A DNA stretch of 64,000 nucleotides from Micromonospora sp. WMMD882 (GCF_027497255.1 NZ_CP114903.1:62001-126000), one strand, 5' to 3'; positions 26,170 through 36,711 are shown, counted from the stretch's first letter. The notes: a model not told the origin generated them from the sequence alone. Made by a program: numbers and translations.

Positions 26170-26355
26170 GCCGCCGCAGGACGATCCCGTCGAGGCGTCG
26201 GGGGCCTCCCGGGCCGAATTGGCCGGCGCGGCCGGGACCGGGGTGCTGCCAGGCTGGGCGGGTCGACCGGGTGGCCCGCCCCGGTCGGGCCCCGGAAGTC
26301 CGGTCCCCTCCGTCGGAGCCGTCGCCGGCGTGAAGGTAGGCGGGAGGTGGCGTGG

Positions 26356-26865
26356 GTGGATGTCGAGTGGCGGTCGTTCGAGGCGTACGTGCGGGGTCGC
26401 ACCGTGGCCCTGTCCCGGATCGCGTACCTGCTCACCGGCGACCACCATCTGGCGGAGGACCTGGTGCAGCAGACGTTCCTGAGCGTCGCCGGGCGATGGC
26501 AGCGACTGGTGACCGAGGGAGACCCCGACCCGTACGTTCGTCGGGTCCTCTACCACCAGCATGTCTCCTGGTGGCGGCGGGCGCGGCGGATCACGCACGT
26601 GTCGTTGGCCGGGGTCGACCCGCCGGCGCCGGACCGCGCCGACCAGGTGGGGGTGACCGTCGCGGTGCAGCGGGCGCTGGCCCGCCTCGGCCCGAGGCAG
26701 CGGGCGGCCCTGGTGCTGCGCTACTTCGAGGACCTCACCGAGGTGGAGACCGCGGCGGTCCTCGGCTGCCGGGTGGGCACCGTCAAGAGCCAGGTCCGCG
26801 ACGGGCTGGCCCGCCTGCGCGTCCTCGCCCCCGAACTGGCCGAGTTGCTGGAGGTGAGGTCATGA
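26356..26865 (+). CDS. ECF RNA polymerase sigma factor (SigE-family group)
   Basis: A 169-residue extracytoplasmic-function sigma factor with region 2 (LSRIAYLLTGDHHLAEDLVQQTFL, then WQRL) and region 4 (LARLGPRQRAALVLRYFEDLTEVETAAVLGC followed by VGTVKSQVRDGLARLR). It directs RNA polymerase to a small regulon. I place the start at GTG 26356, 8 nt after GGAGG (26343-26347); GTG 26347 is an in-frame alternative. Its stop overlaps the next start as ATGA (26862-26865), and that gene encodes a single-span membrane protein that probably serves as its anti-sigma partner. Confidence 0.9.
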   Translation: MDVEWRSFEAYVRGRTVALSRIAYLLTGDHHLAEDLVQQTFLSVAGRWQRLVTEGDPDPYVRRVLYHQHVSWWRRARRITHVSLAGVDPPAPDRADQVGVTVAVQRALARLGPRQRAALVLRYFEDLTEVETAAVLGCRVGTVKSQVRDGLARLRVLAPELAELLEVRS

Positions 26866-28307
26866 GCCGTTCGCCGTTGACCGACGTGTTGACCCGCATC
26901 GCCGACCAGGCCCGCCCGGCCCGGATCGCCCCGGACACCTGGCGGCGCGGGGTCCGTCGCCGCCGGGTCCGCGGCGCCGGCGTCGTCGTGCTGGCGGTGG
27001 TCGTGCTCGGGGTCACCGCCGCGCTGCTGCCCGGTGGCGGGCCGGTCTCCGTGCCGGCGGACGGGCCCCGCGCGGTCGTGCCGTCCCGGGTGTATGCGCC
27101 GGTGACCGGGGAGGGCACCGTCACCGGTCAGCCACCCGGCCCGGCCGCGATAGTCGTCGCCGGTGACCGCGAGCTGCGCGGCAGCGACATCTGGGGCTAC
27201 GAGGGCCGCAGCCTGGTCGTCGGGCAGAACGGCCGGTACCGGCTGGCCCGTACGGTCGGCGAGTCCGACACCGGCCTGAGCGGCCTGCTGCCCTCCCCGG
27301 ACGGTCGGTTCCTGGCCGACCTGCCGTCGTTGGAGGGCGGGCGCTGGCCGGACGACGGCCGGGAGCAGACCGCGGTCGTGGACCTGTCCACCGGCCGGGT
27401 CACCCAGTACGACGGCGGCGAGCCGGTGGCCTGGTCGCCGGACGGGCGGTCCATCCTGCTCTACTCGTCGTCGCTGCCGGGCGAGCCGAGGCTGGGCGGC
27501 GAGCTGCGGCTGCTCGACCTGCGGACAGGTCAGGCCCGCCCGCTGCCCGCGGTGCCCGGTCTGCGGAGGGCGGGCGACTTCGCGGCCTTCTCGCCGGACG
27601 GGACGCGGCTGGCGGTGGCGACCGCCAGCACGCTGTACGTCGTCGACGTCGCCGCCAACTCGCTGCGCAGGCTGGCCGATCTCACCGTGGCCGACCGGCT
27701 CGTCGGGCCCGGGGCGTGGCTGCCGGACGGCGAGCGGATCGCCGTCTTCGCGGTGGACGGCTGCCAGGGCGACGTCGCCTGCGACGAGGCGGACCTGCGG
27801 GCCCGGCTGTTCCGGGTCCGGTACCTGGACGTCGGGACCGGACGGCCGGCCGACGGGCCGGGGCTCGCGCCGGCGCGGGGGCTGGCCGCCCGGGTGCTCG
27901 GCTGGCAGCGCGACGGCGCCGCGGTGGTGGCCGTGCACCAACCGGAGCAGGGGCTGGTCAAGGCCGCTGACGACCCGAACTGGTCGGACACCGGCTGGTG
28001 GTCCGTCGGCGGGGTCGAGCTGCTGGCCTTCCGGCCCGACGGCAGCCGGCGCCGGTTGGTCGACCTGCCGGCGAGCGCGTTGTTCGTCGCCGTGCCGGCC
28101 GACCTGCTGGACAGTTTCGGCGGGCCCGCGCCGTCGCGGGCCGAGGGCGCGGGCCGCTGGCTGCTCGCCCTGTACTGGCCGCTGGGGCAGTTCGTCTGGC
28201 TGCTGGTCGCGGTGTTGACCGGGGTCGGCCTGACGGCGCGGTGGCGTCGCCGGCGTCGACTGCGCCGGGCCTGGGAACGGACGCGTCCGCCGTTGCCCGG
28301 CGGGTGA
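26862..28307 (+). CDS. Membrane-anchored beta-propeller protein, putative anti-sigma
   Basis: The 481-residue product has a short cytoplasmic N-terminus (LTDVLTRIADQARPARIAPDTW), an Arg-rich stretch, and one membrane helix at about residues 38-57. A long extracytoplasmic part follows with WD40/TolB-like propeller blades (LLPSPDGRFLADL, PVAWSPDGRSILLYSS, AAFSPDGTRLAVATA). A second hydrophobic helix near the end (WPLGQFVWLLVAVLTGVGL) precedes an Arg-rich tail. Translational coupling to the sigma gene suggests an anti-sigma or sensor role. It lacks a classical zinc anti-sigma motif, so this is context inference. The domain order resembles other actinomycete sigma-propeller pairs. Confidence 0.75.
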   Translation: MSRSPLTDVLTRIADQARPARIAPDTWRRGVRRRRVRGAGVVVLAVVVLGVTAALLPGGGPVSVPADGPRAVVPSRVYAPVTGEGTVTGQPPGPAAIVVAGDRELRGSDIWGYEGRSLVVGQNGRYRLARTVGESDTGLSGLLPSPDGRFLADLPSLEGGRWPDDGREQTAVVDLSTGRVTQYDGGEPVAWSPDGRSILLYSSSLPGEPRLGGELRLLDLRTGQARPLPAVPGLRRAGDFAAFSPDGTRLAVATASTLYVVDVAANSLRRLADLTVADRLVGPGAWLPDGERIAVFAVDGCQGDVACDEADLRARLFRVRYLDVGTGRPADGPGLAPARGLAARVLGWQRDGAAVVAVHQPEQGLVKAADDPNWSDTGWWSVGGVELLAFRPDGSRRRLVDLPASALFVAVPADLLDSFGGPAPSRAEGAGRWLLALYWPLGQFVWLLVAVLTGVGLTARWRRRRRLRRAWERTRPPLPGG

Positions 28308-28344
28308 GCCGGCGTCCCGCCGTGGTGGGGGTCGCCCGGGACGG

Positions 28345-28378
28345 GAGGAACCCCCGGGAACAGTCCCGGGGGTTCCTC
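28345..28378. terminator. Bidirectional terminator between the sigma operon and glnA1
   Basis: GAGGAACCCCCGGGA (28345-28359) pairs perfectly with TCCCGGGGGTTCCTC (28364-28378), with ACAG as the loop. The genes on each side converge here. Confidence 0.9.
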
Positions 28379-28441
28379 CGTGCCCGTCGTCCCGCCGCGC
28401 CGACGCCCGGCAGACTCAGGTGCTCAGCAGCGCTGGGGTGC

Positions 28442-29866
<1,425 letters not shown>

Positions 29867-29945
29867 ACGTCCTCCTGGCACGTCCACGGGTGGCTGGCTG
29901 ATTGGCGACGCTATGGCCGGGCGGTTGCTCGACCATGTCCTTACT

Positions 29946-29961
29946 GTTTCTGCCGTGTTAC
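29946..29961 (-). promoter_or_regulatory. GlnR box upstream of glnA1
   Basis: Reading towards glnA1, the site is GTAAC-ACGGCA-GAAAC. It matches exactly the gTnAc-n6-GaAAc half-site pair described for the actinobacterial nitrogen regulator GlnR. Its 80-bp distance from the start fits a promoter-proximal activator site. A nearby GTCAC upstream does not keep the 11-bp phase. Confidence 0.75.
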
Positions 29962-30137
29962 GACCCGCTGTGACCGGCCGTTTTCGCGAGTGAAGGCGGC
30001 CCTGGCAGCGGAACCGGCAGGCGCGCGCCGTCGCGCTGCCCCCTGAGCTTCGTTCGGACGATACCCGCCCCGGACCAGGGGCGTTCGGTCAACCGCCCCC
30101 GGCACGCCGGGTCCCGGCCCGACTAGCCTTGGCTGCC

Positions 30138-30533
30138 GTGAGCCTGCCACCCGAGCCGACGCCGCCGGCCGCCGATCCCGCCTTCACCCCGCCGAGCCTC
30201 GGCCGCCGTTTCGGCGCGCTCGTCGTCGACTGGGTGCTCTGCCTGCTGGTGTCGAACTTCTTCGCCGACCCGGTCCGGGACGGCTGGGCCCCGGTCCTGG
30301 TGCTGATCGTCGAGTACGGCTTCTTCATCGGCCTGTTCGCGCAGACCCCGGGCATGTACGTCACCCGGATCCGCTGCCTGGCCTGGGCCGACGGCGGACG
30401 GATCGGCGTGCCCCGGGCGCTGCTGCGCGGGCTGCTGCTGGCCCTGGTCGCGCCCGCGCTGATCATGGACGAGCGCCGGCGGGGGATCCACGACCGGCTC
30501 GTCGGCTCGGTCGTCACCGCCGCCCCCCGCTGA
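30138..30533 (+). CDS. RDD-family membrane protein
   Basis: A 131-residue protein with the RDD pattern. LGRRFGALVVDWVLCLLVSNFF begins the first helix, a second helix is around VLVLIVEYGFFIGLFA, and the last part has a third (LLRGLLLALVAPALI) before the RGIHDRLVGSVV end typical of RDD proteins. It has three membrane spans. Function is unknown; the family includes putative transporters. GTG 30138 lies 8 nt after TAGCCT (30124-30129), implying a leaderless mRNA. M. tuberculosis has an equivalent small gene beside glnA1 (Rv2219A, recalled). It is divergent from glnA1. Confidence 0.87.
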   Translation: MSLPPEPTPPAADPAFTPPSLGRRFGALVVDWVLCLLVSNFFADPVRDGWAPVLVLIVEYGFFIGLFAQTPGMYVTRIRCLAWADGGRIGVPRALLRGLLLALVAPALIMDERRRGIHDRLVGSVVTAAPR

Positions 30534-30553
30534 GGCGGGCGGCGGCGGGCGGG

Positions 30554-31243
30554 TCAGCGGCCCCGGGTCTGGCGGAACTGGCCCCGGGTGGGGCGCATGT
30601 TCTTGGGAATCGCGCCCTTGGGAAGCTGCGGCCGGGCGGTGAGCGCCTTGAGTCGCTTGTCCAGCGAGTTGACGTCCTTGCCGCTGAGGTTGCGGGGCAG
30701 CCGCATCAGGGTCATCCGCAGCTTGCGGATCGGCAGCTCGCCCTCGTCGACGCCGATCACGTAGTCGTAGAGCGGGGCCGTGCCGATCACCTTGGCCAGC
30801 CGCCGCTTCTCCTGGCCGAGCAGCCCCCGGACCCGCTGCGGGTTCCCCTCGGCCAGCAGGATCACGCCGGGACGGCCGATCACCAGGTGCACCATGTCCA
30901 TCTGGGTGGTGGAGCTGACCGCCGGGGTGACCCGCCAGTCACCGCGCATGTTCTCCATGATCGAGGCCGCCGCGCCGGGCTGCCCCTCGGCGGCGTTCAT
31001 CATCGCCCGGTTGGACCGGAGGTTGAGCACGATCAGCACGGCCAGCATGGTGAGCAGGATGCCCAGCGGCAGCCAGAGCCAGCCCCAGTTGAGCACGGCC
31101 ACCACGGTCAGCGCGAGCGGGATGAGCACGGCCGCGGCGGTCAGTGGCGCGAACCAGCGGTCCTGCTTGGCGGTGAACTTGAACACCATCCCGATCTGCT
31201 TCAGCCGCTGGCCGAACGAGACCTTCTCCTGGGGCTTCGCCAT
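30554..31243 (-). CDS. DUF4191 membrane protein
   Basis: A 229-residue protein with two adjacent membrane helices near residues 33-75 (APLTAAAVLIPLALTVVAVL and WLPLGILLTMLAVLIVL) and a cytoplasmic basic C-terminal domain. Conserved parts include NLRSNRAMMNAAEGQPGAA, MENMRGDWRVTPAV and GRPGVILLAEG. It corresponds in kind and position to Rv2219 of M. tuberculosis (recalled), whose role is not established. ATG 31243 is 7 nt after TACACT (31256-31251), so the transcript is probably leaderless. It converges with the RDD gene. Confidence 0.9.
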   Translation of the reverse strand: MAKPQEKVSFGQRLKQIGMVFKFTAKQDRWFAPLTAAAVLIPLALTVVAVLNWGWLWLPLGILLTMLAVLIVLNLRSNRAMMNAAEGQPGAAASIMENMRGDWRVTPAVSSTTQMDMVHLVIGRPGVILLAEGNPQRVRGLLGQEKRRLAKVIGTAPLYDYVIGVDEGELPIRKLRMTLMRLPRNLSGKDVNSLDKRLKALTARPQLPKGAIPKNMRPTRGQFRQTRGR

Positions 31244-31309
31244 GGCGCAAAGTGTAGTGGGCCTCGTACCAGCGGATCATCCGCGTCCGGGCCGGGGCCG
31301 GCGCGGCGG

Positions 31310-32776
31310 TCAGCGGCGGGGCACCACCGGCGCGGCCCGGCCGGTGCCGTGCTGGCCGGAACCCTTCTCCTCGTGGTACTCCTCCTCGACGTTGACCGCC
31401 CAGACGTCGTGGTCGGCGCCGTCGAGGATGTTCTCCGCGGCGAGCATCGCGGTCATCATCGAGTGGTCCTGGTTGTTGTACCGGTGCATGCCGTTACGCC
31501 CCACCGGGTGCACGTTCGGCGCCGCCTCGGCCAGCCAGCGCCGGATCGTGTCGACCGCCTGCTCGTACCCCTCGTCGTAGACCGGGTACGCCTTCGGCAT
31601 CCGGACCACGTACCCGTTGCGGACCGCGCCCGGCTGGACCAGGCCGAGCCGCTCCAGCTCGGCGGTGCCCAGGGCGACCAGGTCGGCGTCGGTCGACTCC
31701 CACAGGTCGTCACCGACGTTGACGAAGTACTCCAGGCCCAGGCAGGTCGACCCGTCCTGCACCAGGTACGGCGACCAGGAGCCGAAGTTCTGGATCCGGC
31801 CGACCCGTACCCCCGGGGTGTGCACGTAGATCCAGTTGTCCGGGAAGCCGGCCTCCGCCGGCACCACCAGGGCCACGGTGAGGAAGTCGCGGTGCCGCAG
31901 CGCGTCGGCGGCGGCCCGCACGTGCGCCGGGGCCGGCGGGTCCATCGCCCGCACCAGGTCCGAGATCGGCATGGTGGACACCACGTGGTCGGTGGGGATG
32001 CGGCGCTCACCGTCCGGGTCGGCGACGGTGACGGCGACCGCCCGGCCGTCGGCCCGGTGCACCGTACGCGCCCAGGTGTTCGTGGTGACCACCCCGCCGC
32101 CCTTGGCGACCAGCTCGGCGCAGCGTTCCCACATCATCCCCGGCCCGTACTTCGGGTACTGGAACTCCTCGATCAGGCTGGTGATGTCGGTCTGGTTGCG
32201 TTTGGGCAGCAGCGCGTTGCGGACCGCCCCGGCCAGCGACAGGTTCTTGATCCGCTGGGCCGCCCAGTCGGCCTGCAACTCGGTGGCCGGCATCCCCCAG
32301 ACCTTCTCGGTGTAGGTCTTGAAGAACATCCGGTAGAGCCGGTTGCCGAAGCGGGCCGCCACCCAGCCCTCGAAGTGGCTCTGGTCCTTCGGCGGGCGCA
32401 GCCGCGTCCAGACGTACGAGCCGACGCAGCGCGCCGCCTCGACGACGCCCAGGTTGCCCAGCGCGTTGCCGGCGCGCAGCGGGTAGTCGAACAGCTTGCC
32501 CCGGTAGTGGATGCGGCTCATCCGGGGCCGGAGCAGGAAGTCGGAGTCGGGCAGGATCTCGTGCCAGAACGCCTCGACCCGGGGCACCTTGGTGAAGAAC
32601 CGGTGCCCGCCGATGTCGAAACGCCATCCGTCCCGCTCGACGGTGCGGCTGATCCCGCCCACGACGTCGTCCGCCTCGTAGACCTCGACCGGGGCGTTTC
32701 GCCTGGTCAGCTCGTAGGCGGCGGTGAGCCCGGCAGGTCCGGCTCCGATGACGACGGTGTGGGGCGGCGTGGCCAT
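31310..32776 (-). CDS. FAD-dependent amine-oxidase/UGM-like oxidoreductase
   Basis: A 488-residue flavoprotein. [19 protein letters not shown] at residues 8-26 is the FAD-binding dinucleotide motif, followed by [17 protein letters not shown] and the GGHRFF segment seen in UDP-galactopyranose mutase-like and protoporphyrinogen-oxidase-like proteins. [11 protein letters not shown] is a further conserved strand. The late [20 protein letters not shown] resembles the C-terminal FAD/substrate part of sugar-linked members. The reaction is unknown. It sits between DUF4191 and lipA, where mycobacteria have nothing equivalent, so it looks like an insertion. The region upstream of ATG 32776 is AT-rich and likely holds its promoter. 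Confidence 0.85.
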   Translation of the reverse strand: MATPPHTVVIGAGPAGLTAAYELTRRNAPVEVYEADDVVGGISRTVERDGWRFDIGGHRFFTKVPRVEAFWHEILPDSDFLLRPRMSRIHYRGKLFDYPLRAGNALGNLGVVEAARCVGSYVWTRLRPPKDQSHFEGWVAARFGNRLYRMFFKTYTEKVWGMPATELQADWAAQRIKNLSLAGAVRNALLPKRNQTDITSLIEEFQYPKYGPGMMWERCAELVAKGGGVVTTNTWARTVHRADGRAVAVTVADPDGERRIPTDHVVSTMPISDLVRAMDPPAPAHVRAAADALRHRDFLTVALVVPAEAGFPDNWIYVHTPGVRVGRIQNFGSWSPYLVQDGSTCLGLEYFVNVGDDLWESTDADLVALGTAELERLGLVQPGAVRNGYVVRMPKAYPVYDEGYEQAVDTIRRWLAEAAPNVHPVGRNGMHRYNNQDHSMMTAMLAAENILDGADHDVWAVNVEEEYHEEKGSGQHGTGRAAPVVPRR

Positions 32777-32896
32777 GTTATTAATTCATCACCTTCGACA
32801 TCTGTACGCAACCGTCGAATCGAAGGGTGGGACGGCACGGGGTTGTGTGGTAAAGGACGGAGGGAACCTAACACGGCCACCCGTCGCAGAGCGTGA

Positions 32897-32928
32897 ACGA
32901 CCCGGCACGCGTAGGCGTGCCGGGTCGT
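32897..32928 (-). terminator. Terminator downstream of lipA
   Basis: ACGACCCGGCACGC (32897-32910) pairs perfectly with GCGTGCCGGGTCGT (32915-32928) around a GTAG loop. It lies 57 bp after the lipA stop. Confidence 0.85.
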
Positions 32929-32984
32929 GGAGAGGAACGGAACGACGAGCGGCGGACAGCCGGTCGCCGAAGCGCCGCCGTGGA

Positions 32985-34049
32985 TCAGCGCGCGGAGCCC
33001 ACCGGGCTGGCCGCGCGGGCGTCCAGCGCCTGCCGGTAGAGCCGGCCCGCCCGGTACGACGAGCGCACCAGCGGCCCGCTCATCACCCCGGCGAAACCGA
33101 TCTCCTCGGCCTCGGCGCTCAACTCGACGAACTCCTCCGGCTTGACCCAGCGCTCGACCGGGTGGTGCCGCGGGGTGGGCCGCAGGTACTGGGTGATGGT
33201 GATCAGCTCGCAGCCCGCCTCGTGCAGGTCACGCAGCGCCTGCGACACCTCGGCGCGTTCCTCGCCCATGCCCAGGATCAGGTTGCTCTTGGTCACCAGC
33301 CCGGCCGCGCGGGCCTGCCGGATCACGTCCAGCGAGCGGTCGTAGCGGAACGCCGGGCGGATCCGTTTGAAGATGCGGGGCACCGTCTCCACGTTGTGCG
33401 CGAGCACCTCCGGCCGCGAGCCGAACACCTCGGCCAACTGCTCCGGCACCGCGTTGAAGTCCGGGATCAGCAACTCCACCCCGCAACCGGCCTGCAGGGC
33501 GTGGATCTGGCGGACCGTCTCCGCGTACAGCCACGCGCCGCCGTCGGGCAGGTCGTCCCGGGCCACGCCGGTGACGGTCGCGTACCGCAGGCCCATCGCG
33601 GCCACCGACTCGGCGACCCGGCGCGGCTCGTCGGCGTCGAACTCGGCCGGCTTGCCGGTGTCGATCTGGCAGAAGTCGCACCGCCGGGTGCACTGGTCGC
33701 CGCCGATGAGGAAGGTGGCCTCGCGGTCCTCCCAGCACTCGTAGATGTTGGGGCAGCCGGCCTCCTGACAGACGGTGTGCAGCCCCTCCCGCGAGACCAG
33801 CCCGCGCAGTTGGGTGTACTCCGGGCCCATCTTCGCCTTGACCTTGATCCACGGGGGTTTGCGCTCGATCGGCGTCGCCGCGTTGCGCGCCTCGATCCGC
33901 AGCAGCCGCCGCCCCTCCGGAGCGGCGGTGGCCGCACGCGGGGTCGCGGGCGCGGCGCGCGGGGTGTCGGCGGCGCTGCGCGGCGCCTCGGTGACGGTGG
34001 CGCTGCGCGGCGCCCGGGCGGTGGTCGGCGCGGAGTGGTCGCTGGTCAC
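32985..34049 (-). CDS. lipA: Lipoyl synthase
   Basis: LipA inserts two sulfur atoms into protein-bound octanoyl groups. It is a radical SAM enzyme with two 4Fe-4S clusters. The auxiliary-cluster cysteines are in [12 protein letters not shown] and the radical SAM cysteines in CTRRCDFC. Downstream, the [15 protein letters not shown] and MVGxGE-like LGMGEER segments are typical. The 354-residue form has an Ala/Pro/Thr-rich N-terminal extension of about 40 residues of unclear role. GTG 34049 follows TAGGCT (34062-34057) by 7 nt, so it is probably leaderless. Unlike in mycobacteria, lipB is not adjacent: a T-box-controlled AspRS gene lies between. Confidence 0.96.
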   Translation of the reverse strand: MTSDHSAPTTARAPRSATVTEAPRSAADTPRAAPATPRAATAAPEGRRLLRIEARNAATPIERKPPWIKVKAKMGPEYTQLRGLVSREGLHTVCQEAGCPNIYECWEDREATFLIGGDQCTRRCDFCQIDTGKPAEFDADEPRRVAESVAAMGLRYATVTGVARDDLPDGGAWLYAETVRQIHALQAGCGVELLIPDFNAVPEQLAEVFGSRPEVLAHNVETVPRIFKRIRPAFRYDRSLDVIRQARAAGLVTKSNLILGMGEERAEVSQALRDLHEAGCELITITQYLRPTPRHHPVERWVKPEEFVELSAEAEEIGFAGVMSGPLVRSSYRAGRLYRQALDARAASPVGSAR

Positions 34050-34186
34050 GTCACCGAGCCTACGCCGGTCAGCGGCCGTCGATGCCGGCCGGCGACCGCC
34101 GTCACCCCACGAGTCGCGTGAGCCCACTCACCCCGTACCCGGAAAAAGCGGTGTCGCCGGCGTCGGGCCGGCGGTAGCGTTCCGGC

Positions 34187-34486
34187 CACGAGCGACGACG
34201 GAGCCGAGTAGCGCGCCGCCCCGCCAGTGCAGAGAGCCGTCACCCTGCTGCGAGGCGGTCTGGCGACGGCCCGTGAAGACCCTCCCGAGCTGCGGGAAGA
34301 AACGGGCGCGCCCGGTGCCGGACCACCGGCGGTCGGGCGCCGGAGTAGACCCCGCCCGGCTGGCCCCGGTCACCAGGCGACGAACGAGGCCCCCGCGCAC
34401 GCGGGGGCGAAGGTGTGGTGGCACCGCGAGGACCCGCTCGCCCACACCTCCCGGGGGTTCGCGTTGCGACCGACGAGGAGGCACCC
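34187..34486 (+). promoter_or_regulatory. T-box riboswitch, specifier GAC (Asp)
   Basis: The leader of the AspRS gene shows the canonical T-box parts. Stem I base GGAG (34200-34203) pairs with CTCC (34282-34285). The S-turn pair is AGTA (34207-34210) opposite GAA (34275-34277), and the specifier GAC is at 34278-34280. Mid-helix CGCCAG (34222-34227) pairs with CTGGCG (34260-34265), with AGAGAG (34231-34236) distal. A GC hairpin at 34390-34407 is stem III. The T-box core GGTGGCACCGCG (34417-34428) sits in an AGGTGTGG/CCACACCT helix (34411-34418, 34442-34449). UGGC there would pair with the GCCA end of tRNA-Asp. CCTCC at 34447-34451 can mask the GGAGG ribosome-binding site, so control is probably translational. 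Confidence 0.9.
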
Positions 34487-35773
34487 GTGCGACGCACCCT
34501 TTCCACCCAACTGTCCGCCCATTTCGGGCACACCGTCCGGATCGCCGGCTGGGCGCACCGCCGCCGACTGCTGCGGTCGGTGGCCTTCCTGATCGTGCGG
34601 GACGCCACCGGCCTGACCCAGGTGGTGGTCACCGACCCGGGCGTCCGCGCGGCCGTGGCGGCGCTCACCGAGGAGACCGTGGTCGAGGTGGTCGGCACGG
34701 TCACCGAGAACCCGTCCGCCCCCGCCGGGGTCGAGCTGACCGACCCGACGGTACGACCACTCGGCCCGCCCGCCGAACCGACCCCGTTCGACCTTTTCCG
34801 GCCGACCCTGACCGCGACCCTGCCGACGCAGCTCGACCACGCCCCGCTGGCCCTGCGGCACCCGCGCCGGTCGGCGGCGCTGCGCGTCTCGGCGGCGGCG
34901 GTCGCCGGTTTCCGGGCCGCCCTGGACGCCCGCGGTTTCACCGAGGTGCACACCCCGAAGCTGGTCGGCACGGCCACCGAGAGCGGCGCGGACGTCTTCG
35001 CCGTGGACTACTTCGGCCGGCCCGCCTACCTGGCCCAGTCACCGCAGTTCTACAAGCAGCTCCTGGTCGGGGCGCTGGAACGGGTCTACGAGGTGGGGCC
35101 GGTGTTCCGCGCCGAGCCGCACGACACCGCCCGGCACCTGGCCCAGTACACCTCCCTCGACGTCGAGCTGGGCTTCGTCACCGACCACCGGGACGTGATG
35201 GCGGTGCTCCGGGACACCCTGGCCGACCTGCTCGGCACGGTCGCCGAACGGGCCGGGGCGGCGCTGCGCGCCCTCGACGTGAGCGTCCCCGCCGTGCCGG
35301 CGCAGATCCCGGCCGTGCACTTCACCGAGGCGCTGGCCATCGTCGGCGCCCCGGCCGACGAGCCGGACCTCGCCCCGGCCCACGAGCGGGCGCTGGGGGA
35401 GTGGGCCCGCCGGGAACACGGCTCGGAACTCGTGTACGTCACCGGGTACCCGATGGCGAAACGTCCCTTCTACACCCACCCCGACCCGGCCCGACCGGCC
35501 TACTCCAACGGCTTCGACCTGCTGTTGCGGGGTGTGGAGCTGGTCACCGGCGGGCAGCGGCTGCACCGGCACGCCGACTACCTGGCCGCGCTGGCCGCCC
35601 GGGGCGAGCCGACCGGGCCGTACGCGGACTACCTGGCCGCCTTCCGGCACGGGCTGCCCCCGCACGGCGGCTTCGCCATCGGCCTGGAACGTCTGGTCGC
35701 CCGGCTGACCGGCGCGGCCAACGTCCGGGAGGTCACGCCGTTCCCACGCGACCTGCGCCGCCTCACCCCGTGA
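34487..35773 (+). CDS. aspS: Aspartyl-tRNA synthetase, archaeal-type
   Basis: This 428-residue class-II synthetase attaches aspartate to tRNA. It has an N-terminal OB-fold anticodon-binding domain (VRIAGWAHRRRLLRSVAFLIVRD), motif 1 around FTEVHTPKLVGTATESGADVF, AYLAQSPQFYKQ, motif 2 (VFRAEPHDTARHL) and motif 3 (GFAIGLERLVARLTG). It lacks the GAD insertion of ordinary bacterial AspRS and resembles the shorter archaeal/non-discriminating type, so charging of tRNA-Asn is possible. Motif 2 is somewhat unusual. An ordinary AspRS probably exists elsewhere (inference), making this a second copy. GTG 34487 follows GAGGAGG, the site controlled by the T-box leader. Confidence 0.92.
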   Translation: MRRTLSTQLSAHFGHTVRIAGWAHRRRLLRSVAFLIVRDATGLTQVVVTDPGVRAAVAALTEETVVEVVGTVTENPSAPAGVELTDPTVRPLGPPAEPTPFDLFRPTLTATLPTQLDHAPLALRHPRRSAALRVSAAAVAGFRAALDARGFTEVHTPKLVGTATESGADVFAVDYFGRPAYLAQSPQFYKQLLVGALERVYEVGPVFRAEPHDTARHLAQYTSLDVELGFVTDHRDVMAVLRDTLADLLGTVAERAGAALRALDVSVPAVPAQIPAVHFTEALAIVGAPADEPDLAPAHERALGEWARREHGSELVYVTGYPMAKRPFYTHPDPARPAYSNGFDLLLRGVELVTGGQRLHRHADYLAALAARGEPTGPYADYLAAFRHGLPPHGGFAIGLERLVARLTGAANVREVTPFPRDLRRLTP

Positions 35774-35804
35774 CCCGCCCCCCGACGTCCGCCGGACGCG
35801 ACCC

Positions 35805-35874
35805 ATGATCGACTCCACTTCTCCGAAACCGGGGCATCCCAACCCGCCGACACCGCTACATCGGTGAAACGGCG
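35805..35874. repeat. Dispersed 70-bp repeat, copy B
   Basis: This is the ungapped partner of 17945-18014. It lies between the convergent stop codons of the AspRS and lipB genes. Conserved blocks are ATGAYCGACTCSACTTC at the start and GAAACGGCG at the end. Confidence 0.8.
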
Positions 35875-35951
35875 AGCCGAGCCGGGTGGGGTGGGGCCGA
35901 GCCGGGCCGGGTGGGGCCGAGTCGGGTGGGGTCGGGCGGCGGGCGGCGGGG

Positions 35952-36656
35952 TCAGGTGGCGAGCAGGGTGGGCAGACGGCGCTCGACCACCGGGAGGGCG
36001 TCGGCCACGGTGACCGGACGGCCCAGCTCGGCGCTGAGCGAGGTGACGCCGGCGTCCCGGATGCCGCACGGCACGATCCGGTCGAAGTGCGTCAGGTCGC
36101 AGTCGCAGTTGAGCGAGAAGCCGTGCTGGGTGACGCCCCGGGACACCCGGATGCCGATGGCGGCGACCTTACGGGCCGGGCCCCGGTCGTCGGCGGGCAC
36201 CCAGACGCCGCTGCGCCCCTCGACCCGGTCGGCTGCCAGCCCGAACTCGGCGCACACGTCGATCAGGAGCTGCTCGACGCGGCGGACGTAGGCGACCACG
36301 TCCACCGGGTCCGGCAGGCGCAGGATCGGGTAGCCGACGAGCTGACCCGGACCGTGCCAGGTGATCTTGCCGCCGCGATCCACGTCGACCACCGGGGTGC
36401 CGTCCACCGGGCGGTCCCACGGCTCGGTGCGCTTGCCGGCGGTGTAGACGCTCGGGTGCTCCAGCAGCAGCACCGTGTCCGGGCGCCCGCCGGCCACCAC
36501 CGCCTCGTGCAGCCGGCGCTGCTCGTCCCAGGCGGCCCGGTAGTCGACCAGACCGGCGCGGACCGGGGTCGGAACGCCGCGGTCGGAGGCCAGGTCGGGG
36601 CGGTCGGAGGCCAGGTCGGCGTGCTCCGAGCTCAGGCTGGGCGTCGTCGTGGTCAC
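35952..36656 (-). CDS. lipB: Octanoyltransferase
   Basis: LipB transfers octanoate from acyl carrier protein to lipoyl domains, the step before LipA. The 234-residue enzyme has the [15 protein letters not shown] segment, [16 protein letters not shown], the catalytic lysine in [19 protein letters not shown] and the catalytic cysteine in [12 protein letters not shown]. The first ~30 residues contain a duplicated [12 protein letters not shown] sequence not needed for the fold. GTG 36656 lies 7 nt after TACGCT (36669-36664), again leaderless. Its products serve SucB (two lipoyl domains) in this window and the glycine cleavage system, of which GcvT is here. Confidence 0.95.
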   Translation of the reverse strand: MTTTTPSLSSEHADLASDRPDLASDRGVPTPVRAGLVDYRAAWDEQRRLHEAVVAGGRPDTVLLLEHPSVYTAGKRTEPWDRPVDGTPVVDVDRGGKITWHGPGQLVGYPILRLPDPVDVVAYVRRVEQLLIDVCAEFGLAADRVEGRSGVWVPADDRGPARKVAAIGIRVSRGVTQHGFSLNCDCDLTHFDRIVPCGIRDAGVTSLSAELGRPVTVADALPVVERRLPTLLAT

Positions 36657-36680
36657 GCCGTCCAGCGTAGTCCCGCCCCG

Positions 36681-36711
36681 ACCGGTCCGGACCGGTGAGC
36701 CGGCTCACCGG
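36681..36711 (-). terminator. Overlapping palindromes at the membrane-protein 3' end
   Basis: ACCGGTCCGGACCGGT (36681-36696) and CCGGTGAGCCGGCTCACCGG (36692-36711) are perfect palindromes that share ACCGGT-type sequence. The second contains the stop codon of the membrane protein. They could form alternative hairpins between that gene and the lipB promoter. Confidence 0.6.
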
